40,045 nt of DNA, from positions 1-40,045 of the forward strand of contig CAJUFP010000036.1 of assembly GCA_910585645.1 (NCBI GenBank). The letters run 5' to 3'. The DNA is from an uncultured Hungatella sp. Lineage in GTDB: Bacteria; Bacillota; Clostridia; Lachnospirales; Lachnospiraceae. The position numbers were made by a program, and so were the translations under genes. Of this stretch, positions 25,376 to 33,236 are shown in pieces (position 1 is the first letter of the stretch; the number at the start of each line of letters is the position of its first letter). The notes beneath the pieces are model-generated. The model worked only from the letters and a program-made list of their open reading frames with translations, was not told the origin of the DNA and did not search any database.

Positions 25376-25381
25376 ATTATA
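25376..25381 (-). promoter_or_regulatory. -10 element of the S1-operon leader
   Basis: The minus strand reads GTAGTATAATG with a perfect TATAAT. No good -35 lies at 17 bp (TTAGGT is present at 19 bp). Transcription would start near 25368 and run through the hairpin, the GCGAGC-rich segment and the 45-bp array to the S1 start at 24441. Confidence 0.5.
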
Positions 25382-25438
25382 CTACATCTCCCCCCAATCT
25401 ACCTAATTATTTTTATAGTTTTCTTAAAAAAAATGTGC

Positions 25439-25444
25439 TATGAT
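25439..25444 (+). promoter_or_regulatory. Extended -10 promoter towards the PHP gene
   Basis: TGTGCTATGAT gives an extended -10 (TG one base before TATGAT). The -35 is weak. It faces away from the TATAAT at 25376-25381 with about 60 bp between, so the two transcription units are divergent. A leader of about 300 nt would precede the PHP gene and contain the stem at 25511-25626. Confidence 0.4.
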
Positions 25445-25510
25445 ATTTCTATCGGCTTTATGAGGGGTATTTGGTGATGGAATGTTGCCTGGGCGGATCT
25501 TGTTTTTGCT

Positions 25511-25626
25511 TGGCGGGGTGTTTCTTCTGGCGGGGTTCAGATTAGCCGGCATTCTGGTGAGGCCCTGAAAAACCGGGTCTCTCCCCTATAACAAAGATTT
25601 GCTTCGCCGGGAGAAACACTCCGCCA
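25511..25626 (+). ncRNA. Candidate structured leader RNA of the PHP gene
   Basis: Positions 25511-25532 and 25605-25626 form a 22-bp stem. The three positions that do not match as DNA are all G-U pairs in plus-strand RNA, while on the minus strand they would be C-A mismatches. This points to RNA pairing in the plus direction. Within the 72-nt loop, TTCAG (25536-25540) pairs with CTGAA (25565-25569). I do not recognise a known riboswitch class. Confidence 0.4.
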
Positions 25627-25749
25627 GGCCTGCGACAACTTACGTTACATAATCTATATTACACAACCCATATCACACAACCAACATTTCCCAAACCACG
25701 TTTCACCCCCAACACCAAATAAATAAAAAAGAAAGAAGTGACCACCCAC

Positions 25750-26499
25750 ATGAACGATCTCATTGACCTTCACACCCACACCATCGCCTGCGGCCATGCC
25801 TACAATACCCTGTATGAAATGGTAAAATCCGCGGCTGACCACCACATCGCCCTCTTCGGTTCCAGCGATCACGGCCCTACAATTCCCGGAAGCTGCCAGG
25901 AAATCTATTTTGCTAACTTTAAAGTGATCCCAAGGCACCTTTTCGGGATCCGCCTTCTTATGGGCTGTGAACTCAACATCATAGACTACGAAGGCCATGT
26001 GGACTTAAAGGAAACCACCCAGTCCCGGCTGGATTACGGTATCGCAAGCCTCCATGTCCCCTGCTGTACACCCGGATCCACCGCGGAGAACACGAACGCC
26101 TACCTGGGCGTTATGAAAAATCCCTATGTCCAGATCATCGGCCATCCCGATGACAGCCGTTACCCTGTTGACTATGATACCTTAGTATCTGCCGCAGCCG
26201 AGCATCACAAGCTTCTGGAAGTCAACTCCAGCTCCCTCCACCCCCAATCCCCCAGAAAAGGGGCAAAAGAACACTACCTTGAAATGTTAAACCTCTGTGT
26301 CCGCTACAACACACCTATTATAATAGGAAGCGACGCCCATTGCGAGGCGGACGCCGGCAACCACAGGCGGGCCATTGAACTTCTGGAGGAGATCCATTTC
26401 CCACAGCAGCTGATCATCAACACCCACGTGGAAAAACTGATCCCTTACATCCCCGCCTTGTCAGACTGGCAGCCAAACAGCTCTACATCTCCAACCTGA
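25750..26499 (+). CDS. PHP-domain phosphatase (YcdX-like)
   Basis: A 249-residue metal-dependent phosphoesterase of the PHP family, YcdX subgroup. Motifs are IDLHTHTIACGHAY (first His pair), SSDHGP, GCELNIIDYEGHVD, IIGHPDDSRYPVD and SDAHCEADAGN, which together supply the three-metal site. The C-terminus ends shortly after the usual TPHVEKL-like segment (NTHVEKLIPYI). ATG at 25750 is preferred; a GTG four codons earlier is also possible, and neither has a strong ribosome site. It is the only gene of its unit; its substrate is not known. Confidence 0.88.
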   Translation: MNDLIDLHTHTIACGHAYNTLYEMVKSAADHHIALFGSSDHGPTIPGSCQEIYFANFKVIPRHLFGIRLLMGCELNIIDYEGHVDLKETTQSRLDYGIASLHVPCCTPGSTAENTNAYLGVMKNPYVQIIGHPDDSRYPVDYDTLVSAAAEHHKLLEVNSSSLHPQSPRKGAKEHYLEMLNLCVRYNTPIIIGSDAHCEADAGNHRRAIELLEEIHFPQQLIINTHVEKLIPYIPALSDWQPNSSTSPT

Positions 26500-26899
26500 A
26501 AACAGACCTGGACGTGCCCCAGCTCCACCGCTCCCCTCCCACCCCCACAGGCCGGACGCCGCAGAAACATGCCGGACAAATGCCCCGGCTGCGGGGAAAA
26601 AAACCTGCCGGAAGATCTCAGACGCTCCGAGGCTCCGGCTTCTACCACCTGATTCCTCAGAGTCTGAAGCTTCTGGAAATCAGCTGCCACAAAGGCCATT
26701 ATATGTCCCGGGCCGCCAAAAAATTCATACGGACCGCAAACATTGTACATGGAAATTATGTAACCGTTTAACCCTGCCGCCAGTCTACGTCAGAACTGTT
26801 CAGATCCCTTTAAACCATCGCACTGCACCAACCGTTCAGATAATTCTTAAACTGTTACAACTACACCCACCTTGGATAAAAATGGTTCCCCAAACAATC
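26500..26899. other. Intergenic stretch, no supported gene
   Basis: Between the PHP gene and the promoter of the PerR-like gene I see no supported gene. A 27-codon frame at 26569-26652 begins with a CPGC motif but has no ribosome site. Longer frames on both strands lack a recognisable domain or start signal. The segment may be decayed coding sequence. Confidence 0.5.
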
Positions 26900-26928
26900 T
26901 TGACACAGAGATGCCTCTCTGATACTAT
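26900..26928 (+). promoter_or_regulatory. Promoter of the PerR-like gene
   Basis: TTGACA (26900-26905), a 17-bp spacer and TACTAT (26923-26928) form a good sigma-A promoter. The start would fall near 26935, inside the palindrome at 26931-26949. Confidence 0.75.
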
Positions 26929-26930
26929 AT

Positions 26931-26949
26931 AATAATAACAATTATTATT
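26931..26949. promoter_or_regulatory. Per/Fur-type box, autoregulatory
   Basis: AATAATAA-CAA-TTATTATT is a perfect 8-bp inverted repeat overlapping the predicted transcription start. The word TAACAATTATTATT in it recurs, with one change, in the operator of rubrerythrin. AT-rich palindromes of this kind are bound by PerR (consensus TTATAATNATTATAA). Confidence 0.65.
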
Positions 26950-26971
26950 TTTATTTCTACGGGAGGCTGCC

Positions 26972-27409
26972 ATGAAAACATTAAAATACAGCAGACAGCG
27001 CGAAAGCATAAAAGCCTGTCTCATGGGCCGCCGGGACCACCCTACTGCAGATGATGTATATCTAAGTATCCGCCAGGAATACCCCAACATCAGCCTGGGA
27101 ACCGTGTACAGGAACTTAAACCTTCTGGTAGAACTTGGCGAGGCACAGAAACTAAGCTTTGGGTGCGGGCCGGACCGCTTTGACGCTGACCTGATCCCCC
27201 ACTACCATTTTGTTTGCAGGGCATGCGGCATGGTTATGGACCTGCCCCTGAAACCATTCTCAGAACTGGACCAAAAAGCCCAGCAGTGCTGCGACGGGGC
27301 TATTGACAGCCATCTGATCTGTTTTTACGGCCTGTGCAGGCAGTGCTGCGCCTCAAAAGAAAAGACAGACAGAGCCACTCCTGAACCATTTGCCAAGCTA
27401 AGACATTGA
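26972..27409 (+). CDS. Fur-family regulator, PerR-like peroxide sensor
   Basis: A 145-residue Fur-family repressor with an N-terminal winged helix (HPTADDVY, then ISLGTVYRNL) and a C-terminal dimer domain. The regulatory metal ligands match PerR rather than Fur: His23, Asp71 (DRFD), His77 and His79 (HYH), and Asp90 (VMDL), where Fur has Glu. Cys pairs 82/85 and a C-terminal CRQC would hold structural zinc. GGGAGG lies five bases before the ATG. It sits next to reverse rubrerythrin, and both genes carry related palindromes downstream of the -10, so it most likely represses itself and rubrerythrin until peroxide oxidises its His ligands. Confidence 0.88.
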   Translation: MKTLKYSRQRESIKACLMGRRDHPTADDVYLSIRQEYPNISLGTVYRNLNLLVELGEAQKLSFGCGPDRFDADLIPHYHFVCRACGMVMDLPLKPFSELDQKAQQCCDGAIDSHLICFYGLCRQCCASKEKTDRATPEPFAKLRH

Positions 27410-27455
27410 CAAAAACGATTGAAAGAATTTGGTTGAAAAGTTTTCTCGATAAGTG

Positions 27456-27484
27456 TTGACAAACAGTTTTTCCTGTGATAGAGT
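27456..27484 (+). promoter_or_regulatory. Promoter of reverse rubrerythrin
   Basis: TTGACA (27456-27461), a 17-bp spacer and TAGAGT (27479-27484). The start would be near 27491, just before the operator at 27493-27513. The leader is about 70 nt and ends in AAAAGGAGA. Confidence 0.7.
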
Positions 27485-27492
27485 AATGTCAG

Positions 27493-27513
27493 TAACAATT
27501 ACTATTATTGTTA
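27493..27513. promoter_or_regulatory. Per-type operator of rubrerythrin
   Basis: TAACAAT and ATTGTTA form a 7-bp inverted repeat with a 7-bp centre. It contains TAACAATTACTATT, which matches the box of the PerR-like gene at 13 of 14 positions. Its place just downstream of the -10 fits repression by blocking RNA polymerase. Confidence 0.62.
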
Positions 27514-27562
27514 TTTACAACAAGAGTATTGAAATCTTATATAAAGAAAAGGAGACGTTATT

Positions 27563-28105
27563 ATGAAGAAATGGGTTTGTACAGTATGCGGTTACGTTCA
27601 TGAGGGAGATACTCCTCCGGCAGAGTGCCCACAGTGCCACGTTCCGGCTTCCAAGTTCGAGGAGCAGAAAGGCGAGATGACATGGGCTGCAGAGCATGTA
27701 GTAGGCGTTGCCCAGGGCGTTTCCGAGGACATTCTGGCTGACCTTAGAGCGAACTTTGAGGGCGAGTGTACGGAGGTTGGTATGTACCTTGCCATGGCGA
27801 GAGTCGCTCACAGAGAAGGCTATCCTGAGATCGGTCTGTACTGGGAGAAAGCAGCTTACGAGGAGGCAGAGCACGCCGCTAAGTTTGCTGAGCTTCTGGG
27901 CGAGTGCGTAAGCCCCTCCACCAAGGAGAACCTGGAGAAGAGGGTTGCCGCTGAGAACGGCGCTACCGCAGGTAAGTTCGATCTGGCTAAGAGAGCAAAA
28001 GCCGCTAACCTGGACGCGATCCACGACACGGTTCATGAGATGGCCCGCGACGAGGCGAGACACGGCAAGGCATTTGCAGGCCTGCTTAAGAGATACTTTG
28101 GTTAA
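27563..28105 (+). CDS. rbr: Reverse rubrerythrin
   Basis: A 180-residue non-haem iron protein with the domain order of reverse rubrerythrin: an N-terminal rubredoxin-type centre (Cys6, Cys9, Cys22 and Cys25) followed by a ferritin-like diiron domain. The diiron motifs are EECTEVG-like (GECTEVGMYL), AYEEAEHA and MARDEARHG. It reduces hydrogen peroxide and oxygen with electrons from NADH via rubredoxin partners and protects anaerobes during air exposure. AGGAGA precedes the ATG. Codon choice is biased to GAG, CTG and AAG, which suggests strong expression. Control by the PerR-like neighbour is inferred from the shared operators. Confidence 0.93.
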   Translation: MKKWVCTVCGYVHEGDTPPAECPQCHVPASKFEEQKGEMTWAAEHVVGVAQGVSEDILADLRANFEGECTEVGMYLAMARVAHREGYPEIGLYWEKAAYEEAEHAAKFAELLGECVSPSTKENLEKRVAAENGATAGKFDLAKRAKAANLDAIHDTVHEMARDEARHGKAFAGLLKRYFG

Positions 28106-28156
28106 TCAAAGTACCGGATTTTAAAGGATTTTGAAGATAAAGGGGATGAGCCAGAG

Positions 28157-28309
28157 ATGGTTTGTTCCCTTTTTGAACATTGTATGATTATCATTAAAAA
28201 TGTTCCTTGTAAAGAATGTGAACAATGTGGAGAACAATAGTATTCCAATAAAGTTGCAAAACAGCTTATGCAGGAAATAGCCATTATTGATTATTCAAAA
28301 GCCGCGTAA
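28157..28309 (+). pseudogene. Broken YgiT-type zinc-finger gene (MqsA-like antitoxin remnant)
   Basis: The frame reads IIKNVPCKECEQCGEQ, then an in-frame TAG at 28238-28240, then YSNKVAKQLMQE. This matches the small YgiT-type zinc-finger proteins (MqsA N-domain group), where NVPxxxCxxCGE is followed by a Tyr-rich stretch and VAKxLE. The stop replaces the first Tyr. The first CxxC of the family is also degraded. The frame stays open up to the rubrerythrin stop (28105). I see no intact toxin partner. It was probably a toxin-antitoxin module or an antitoxin-like regulator that has decayed. Confidence 0.65.
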
Positions 28310-28323
28310 CCATATCATGTAAT

Positions 28324-28366
28324 AACAGGCAGCAGCATTTCTATATCTATAATGCCACTGTCTGTT
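28324..28366. other. Nested hairpin, possible terminator
   Basis: AACAGGCAG (28324-28332) pairs with CTGTCTGTT (28358-28366) with one G-U, and GCATT with AATGC inside. No strong T-run follows directly, but TTGTTTCTTTGCGTTTTTA is close. It may end the rubrerythrin transcript. The rest of 28367-28506 shows no gene. Confidence 0.35.
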
Positions 28367-28506
28367 ACATTATTGTTTCTTTGCGTTTTTATTTTAAATA
28401 GTATTTGGCACTGTTGGCAATCCAATTAGATTCTGCCGACTTTATAAAGCAAAATCATGCCCTCAATTTTCTCAATTGTGGATGGTGTTTCCGAGACGGC
28501 GCTCTG

Positions 28507-29166
28507 CTAATCTGCCGCTCTCTCCTCCAGATAACCGATTACCTGAAGCAAAGAATCAAACAATGCTTCTGCCATACCTTCATACTCTTTTCCGGGCCTT
28601 TTCATATCCGGTACGCAGATCACCGGGATATGAGCCGAATATGCCGCCTGGATCCCCGCCTCGCTGTCCTCCAGAACCAGACACTCATCAGGCAATCTTC
28701 CGGCCTTTTCACAGGCCTTCAGGAAAATGTCAGGGTTCGGTTTCCCTCTTTCGATATCTGTTCCAAAGACCATCTTCTCAAAGAAATCCTCTATGTAATG
28801 GGCCTTCAATACTCCCACAGCTCTGTCCTTTGTGCTGGACGTAGCCAGGACCATGTGGTATCCATGGATTCTCAGATACTCTAAAAGCTCCTTAACCCCC
28901 ACCTTTAGGTCCACCCCGCCGCTCATGTACTCCCTCTCCCGCTCTTTAACCCATGACAGACCTTCTTCCAGAGTGATCGGCAGACGAAAACCTTCTATGA
29001 GAGATGTCATATTTCCCACACCGGTCTTTCCGCTGTAATTTTGAGCATACTCTTCCACCGTAAATCTGTGGCCATAAATCTCAAGCAGATCCCGATAGAG
29101 CCTGTAGGAGATCTTCTCGCTGTCGATCAACAGACCGTCCAGGTCAAATATCACCGTATTTATCAT
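28507..29166 (-). CDS. HAD phosphatase, beta-phosphoglucomutase-like
   Basis: A 219-residue HAD subfamily IA protein. Motif I is VIFDLDGLLIDSE with Asp8 and Asp10; the cap is a small helical bundle; motif II is LATSSTKDRA; motif III Lys lies in ERGKPNPDIF; motif IV is VLEDSEAG. These fit sugar-phosphate phosphatases and mutases of the PgmB/YcjU group. AAGGAGG precedes the ATG. It has its own promoter (29189-29217) and follows the AIPR gene by 99 nt on the same strand. The substrate is undetermined. Confidence 0.88.
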   Translation of the reverse strand: MINTVIFDLDGLLIDSEKISYRLYRDLLEIYGHRFTVEEYAQNYSGKTGVGNMTSLIEGFRLPITLEEGLSWVKEREREYMSGGVDLKVGVKELLEYLRIHGYHMVLATSSTKDRAVGVLKAHYIEDFFEKMVFGTDIERGKPNPDIFLKACEKAGRLPDECLVLEDSEAGIQAAYSAHIPVICVPDMKRPGKEYEGMAEALFDSLLQVIGYLEERAAD

Positions 29167-29188
29167 CTCTTATCAACCTCCTTGTTTT

Positions 29189-29217
29189 ATTTTGCCATTT
29201 ATCACGCTCACCGTCAA
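29189..29217 (-). promoter_or_regulatory. Promoter of the HAD phosphatase gene
   Basis: The minus strand carries TTGACG (29212-29217), a 17-bp spacer and CAAAAT (29189-29194). It lies between the AIPR stop and the HAD start, so the HAD gene need not belong to the FRG/AIPR operon. Confidence 0.45.
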
Positions 29218-29265
29218 GTCCTAAAAACCATTCCTTAAATAACCGTTCTCCCTTGCTGACGCGCC

Positions 29266-31530
29266 CTACCACCAAAACACCGGCCCGCCCACTCCTTTCT
29301 GATACCAGGCGATCTCCCCCTTTCCCACATCCAGCAGCTGGCAAAGCTCCCTGACCTGTATGATCTTTCTGTCCGTATTGGAGGAGGTTCCGATCCAAAA
29401 TAAATTCCCATTGATCACAAGCGCTTTAGGCGAACCGCGAAAATATCCGTCCTTTGCGTAAGCCAGCCTTTCATCCTTGGTAAGCCACTTCATACCGCTT
29501 TCTTCCAGCCTGCCCCAACCTTTTTCATAGTATGTAAGAATATACCTCACTGTCCGCTCCATGGCATCTGTTATATTTCTGACTTCCGCCTGCCTGCCGC
29601 CTAGTATAACATAATTTTTCTCGCTGCATTCCTCAGCCTTAAAAGGGCAGGCATCCGCTTTTGGTGCCGGCTCCCCAGATGCATCCGGCGTGAAAAGAGA
29701 AACAAACTCCCTTAACATCCCGTCCAGAGAAGGCTCCCCGCTTTCTTCGCCTTTTCCCCCGTATACCTCTTCCATCTGCTTCATCAAAGCGTGATACCAG
29801 TCGCTCCTTTTAAACAGATTGGAATTAATTTCTCCGTACTTCTCTCTGTGCAGCTCCACATAACGCGCCATGATCCTGGAGAAATATAGAATTCCTTTTA
29901 AAAGCTGCTCTTCCACATCTTCCGGGGTACTGTGAAAGCCGGAAAAATCTGACGAAAATCCATTAAGCAGGCTAACCAGCGCCGCTGTAAAATACCATTT
30001 CCCGTTTCTCACCACAGTAAGCACTTCCGGCCCTTCGCCTTTCAATTGCTTCCTGACCTTCTCATATCTTCTTGCCAGCTGGTCCGCGAACCACACCCCG
30101 CCGTAAAAAGATTGAAATACCTGTCCCTCCCGGGCCTCTCCCGCATCCGTCCAGGCGTCCACAAACACATCCCTTTGTACAAATCGGCATGCTCCGCTAT
30201 CGTCAATCTGAAACTTTAAAAGCTCGTTGGCCCCCTTGCTCCTGGCTTCCCCCGGCTCTCCCGCGCAGGCCTTCCTGGCCCTGGCAAAAGAGATCAGCTC
30301 CATCTGATGTTTCTTAAAGGTCCCTTCCCCTCTCCGCACCAGACAGAAATCCGCCTCCCCTGTTTTCACAGCCCGTTCCAGATAGGAAGCCAGTTTTATC
30401 ATAAACGGAGTGGTAAATACAATATCCTCGATCTTAACAGGTTTCTGCCTGTTAAGAGCCACGCTGATCTCCTTTGCAAGGCTTCCCCCAGTCTCCGTTT
30501 CTTCCCCGTGTACATAGATCACTCTCACAAGGACCTGAGCCTTTTTGGAATTATTCAGCGTCCTTTCCAGATAAGCCTTGTCATCAGCATTTGTACATTC
30601 CTCCAGTCGATACTCCGTGTCAAAAAAATATTTGGCAGACGCGGTTATGGTCTGGGCCCCGTTGATCACCGAAAACAAAAGCTCTTTTCCAGGCTTCCGG
30701 CGGTCCAGCACCAATGTCTCCAGACTTTTCAGATTCAGGCCGCGGTTCTTAGACAGGATGGTAATACCATTATTTTTATACCAGAAATGTTCCGGCTCCT
30801 CCTCCAAGGTTTTACAGATGGCCTGGTCCACCCCCATCATCTCATTGATTCCAAAACGGACATTGTCCCGAAACAGCTGATCGCCGATCAGATTGTATAT
30901 GTCCACCAGCTGAATCAACTCAACGCTAAAAACCAGCCCGTGCAAATCTTCTTCTTTGGGCTCTGCCTCTCTCTCCTTTCCCCCAGGTTCTATATTCATA
31001 CGCCCGGAAACAGGCGGCATCTGCATGATCTCATACCGCTTTAAGCCGGTCAGCCTTACGTCCTCATCCCTATCCTTCTGGTCAAGAACATATGTATACT
31101 GGAGCGGCAAGTTTTTTCCGGCTTTCCCTGCCTTAACCGCGGCGTTTACCCTGGCCTTCGCTGTTTTGGAAAAGCTTTTTTCCAGCTGGATCCGTTCTCT
31201 CATATCCTGGGCGAAAAAGATAACGTGAATCTTCTCCGTCTCCGGATCGTTTGCCATAAGCTCCGTCTGTTCCACTATGCCGTCAAAAAGCTTTTTCCTG
31301 TCCTTTTTGTACGCCGCCAGAATCAGCTTCTCCCCGCCCTCAATCTTTAATGCTTTTGAATTCGCCACATAATCCCGGTCCCCGCAGGCCAGCTTCCCAA
31401 GCTGCTCCCAGGCCTCCTCGTCCTCCCACCACTCATCATCCGTATCCGCTTCCTGATTCCTCAGCACCTGGTTGATGTGATCTCTAAAGGCCTCGCACCG
31501 GCTTGTCCTCTCACTTTTTAACTGAACCAT
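29266..31530 (-). CDS. AIPR-family protein (abortive-infection phage-resistance domain)
   Basis: A 754-residue protein with the AIPR core: VRFGINE (about residue 224), a partner segment EEPEHFWYKNNGITILSKNR (residues 245-264) and VINGAQTITAS (288-298). These are the signature of the AIPR family, first linked to lactococcal AbiR-type phage resistance. The N-terminal 190 residues are charged, with an acidic Trp-rich patch (DDEWWEDEEAWE). The C-terminal 100 residues form a separate small domain. The start at 31530 follows GGAGG by seven bases; 29 further in-frame codons upstream overlap the end of the FRG gene and are rejected. It is the last gene of a three-gene operon with 13- and 15-nt gaps. 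The biochemical activity of the family is not settled. Confidence 0.85.
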   Translation of the reverse strand: MVQLKSERTSRCEAFRDHINQVLRNQEADTDDEWWEDEEAWEQLGKLACGDRDYVANSKALKIEGGEKLILAAYKKDRKKLFDGIVEQTELMANDPETEKIHVIFFAQDMRERIQLEKSFSKTAKARVNAAVKAGKAGKNLPLQYTYVLDQKDRDEDVRLTGLKRYEIMQMPPVSGRMNIEPGGKEREAEPKEEDLHGLVFSVELIQLVDIYNLIGDQLFRDNVRFGINEMMGVDQAICKTLEEEPEHFWYKNNGITILSKNRGLNLKSLETLVLDRRKPGKELLFSVINGAQTITASAKYFFDTEYRLEECTNADDKAYLERTLNNSKKAQVLVRVIYVHGEETETGGSLAKEISVALNRQKPVKIEDIVFTTPFMIKLASYLERAVKTGEADFCLVRRGEGTFKKHQMELISFARARKACAGEPGEARSKGANELLKFQIDDSGACRFVQRDVFVDAWTDAGEAREGQVFQSFYGGVWFADQLARRYEKVRKQLKGEGPEVLTVVRNGKWYFTAALVSLLNGFSSDFSGFHSTPEDVEEQLLKGILYFSRIMARYVELHREKYGEINSNLFKRSDWYHALMKQMEEVYGGKGEESGEPSLDGMLREFVSLFTPDASGEPAPKADACPFKAEECSEKNYVILGGRQAEVRNITDAMERTVRYILTYYEKGWGRLEESGMKWLTKDERLAYAKDGYFRGSPKALVINGNLFWIGTSSNTDRKIIQVRELCQLLDVGKGEIAWYQKGVGGPVFWW

Positions 31531-31543
31531 CCTTTGTCCTCCA

Positions 31544-32674
31544 TTATATCTGCAGTGATTTACACGAAAACTCCCCAACATGATGTTCTTCAACTTCATC
31601 AGAAAAATACTGAACAAGCTGATTATACTGTTCTATAACCTCTTTTAAAACATTCTCCTCCAGCACACGATCACCAGTCTTCTTATGTTCTTCGATATAT
31701 TGCATAAACTCGATCATCCCCTGGCGGTAATGGGCAACCCGGCGCTCAATATGAACCAGAATCTCATCGATCTGACTGCTTCTCCTGTGCTCTATGGCAT
31801 AATCGAGATAATAGATCAATTCCTTTTCCAGCTGTCTCAAGATATGGTTCAGCTCATGCTCACAGGTAAATTCCTCTGTATTCAGCCTTTTGCTTTTGCC
31901 GCTTAACTCTTTCACCAGGTTGATGATCTCCGGATAGACGCTTCCGGTGTGAATTCCAAACAGCTGATTTAATTCCTGCCGGATAAGGGCCTTGGCTTCC
32001 TTTGGAATCCGGATTCCGCAGAACATGTATTCCGGCAGATCCTCCGGTTCCTCCCCCGGAAAAAGGATAAACGCCCCCTGCTGGGCAATAATCCGGCTGT
32101 TCAGCTTCGTATGGTCAATAAATTTGTGATTGTTCCAAAAAAGGATATGATTTTGATACCATTCCTGATCCCGGTTAATAATGGAATTGTAGTTGTCATT
32201 GGTGTTGGCCGCGCTGGGACTGAAGATCTCGTCAATAAAAAACAAATATACCATGCCGTCTCTGTGATCCATGGAATTTTCCGCGTCGTGATAATAGGGG
32301 GTCACCGCAAAGTACAGGGCAATCAGGCAATTGTAAGTTACATCTAACAGACGACTGGGGAATTCCCCGTGCTGGGCATCAATGGCGTTATCCAGATACC
32401 GCTTTTCCCCGGTCAGCTTGTTCTGCCGCATGGCGTCAAAAAGATTCTTCTCAAAAAACCGGTTATTGTTTAATACATCCCTTCGAAAAATATTGGGCCT
32501 GCAGGGCTTGTCATAAACATCCGGTTCCCCCCGGTACACCACAACGCTGTCCCCCTGCTGCCTTCCCTTTATGCAGACTCCCACTCTGCGCAGATACTCG
32601 GATACATTGTGAATGGTCTCCGAACCGCTCATCTGCCTCTCTTTTGGAAGGATATTTCCCTTTGAATGATCCAT
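31544..32674 (-). CDS. FRG-domain protein
   Basis: A 376-residue protein with an N-terminal FRG domain (named after its Phe-Arg-Gly motif): VVYRGEPD (residues 45-52), RPNIFRRD (59-66), DAQHGEFPSRLLDVTYN (99-115) and ALYFAV (119-124). This pattern of Arg, Gln-His and Leu-Leu-Asp is diagnostic. The C-terminal half (residues 235-376) is helical and charged, perhaps coiled coil. FRG proteins recur beside phage-defence genes and toxins; some have been proposed to resemble ADP-ribosyltransferase folds, which I cannot confirm from sequence. GGAGG stands five bases before the ATG. It lies 15 nt after the winged-helix gene and 13 nt before the AIPR gene. Confidence 0.85.
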   Translation of the reverse strand: MDHSKGNILPKERQMSGSETIHNVSEYLRRVGVCIKGRQQGDSVVVYRGEPDVYDKPCRPNIFRRDVLNNNRFFEKNLFDAMRQNKLTGEKRYLDNAIDAQHGEFPSRLLDVTYNCLIALYFAVTPYYHDAENSMDHRDGMVYLFFIDEIFSPSAANTNDNYNSIINRDQEWYQNHILFWNNHKFIDHTKLNSRIIAQQGAFILFPGEEPEDLPEYMFCGIRIPKEAKALIRQELNQLFGIHTGSVYPEIINLVKELSGKSKRLNTEEFTCEHELNHILRQLEKELIYYLDYAIEHRRSSQIDEILVHIERRVAHYRQGMIEFMQYIEEHKKTGDRVLEENVLKEVIEQYNQLVQYFSDEVEEHHVGEFSCKSLQI

Positions 32675-32689
32675 AGCAGCCTCCCCCGC

Positions 32690-33211
32690 TTAACATCTCG
32701 CCGCAATCGCGTTCATCCGCTCTCCCAGCTCTTTCACTTCTCTTAACAGTTCAAATTCCCTGCTGCTTAAATTCCACACATTTGCGCTTCCCACAATATC
32801 CGCCAGTTCCTTTTCCGCTCCTGTCAGAAAGATCTTCACATTTCTCCACATTTCATTATCTTGTCTTGTTTCATTAGCCTGTTTTGTTTCATTATCTTGT
32901 TTTACTTCATTATGTTCATTTGTTTTGTTTTGATAATCTTTACGATTCTCATAATCCATCGCACTTTGATCCTTTTTATCTGTCCCCCTGTCATTGCTGT
33001 TTCCCTTCCGATACAGGCCTCGGTCCACATTCTCCAGAACTCCAAGGGCCGCAAGCTGAGCGATGCTGCCAGACAGCTGGCCGATACTATAGGGTTTCCC
33101 TGTTTTTCCCGCAATGTACCGCTTAAAATCATCGATTGGATGAACATTCCCGTCTTCCACACATTCTTTCAGAAGTAATTTGATCTCCGCTGTCTTCAGC
33201 CGTCCCTCCAT
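32690..33211 (-). CDS. Winged-helix-like protein with Asn/Lys/Gln-rich linker
   Basis: A 173-residue protein that I do not assign to a named family. Residues 1-70 look like a helix-turn-helix or winged-helix domain (IKLLLKECVEDG, then GQLSGSIAQLAALGVLENV and the wing-like GLYRKG). Residues 71-118 are a polar linker with a short repeat (NETKQANETRQDNE). Residues 119-173 are helical, with a heptad-like C-terminus that may mediate dimers. The start at 33211 has AAGGAGG eight bases upstream; a longer in-frame start overlaps the promoter. It opens the operon and could be its repressor or the sensor of a three-part defence system. Confidence 0.7.
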   Translation of the reverse strand: MEGRLKTAEIKLLLKECVEDGNVHPIDDFKRYIAGKTGKPYSIGQLSGSIAQLAALGVLENVDRGLYRKGNSNDRGTDKKDQSAMDYENRKDYQNKTNEHNEVKQDNETKQANETRQDNEMWRNVKIFLTGAEKELADIVGSANVWNLSSREFELLREVKELGERMNAIAARC

Positions 33212-33236
33212 GGTCTTGCCCTCCTTTGTTTCTTCT

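Noticed and set aside
26514..26771. 85-codon plus-strand frame after the PHP gene
   Set aside because: No ribosome site, Pro/Arg-rich product and no recognisable domain; described as intergenic.
28405..28425. Fourth sigma-54 promoter (TTGGCACTGTTGGCAATC)
   Set aside because: The GG and GC are eight rather than ten bases apart and no gene follows on the plus strand.
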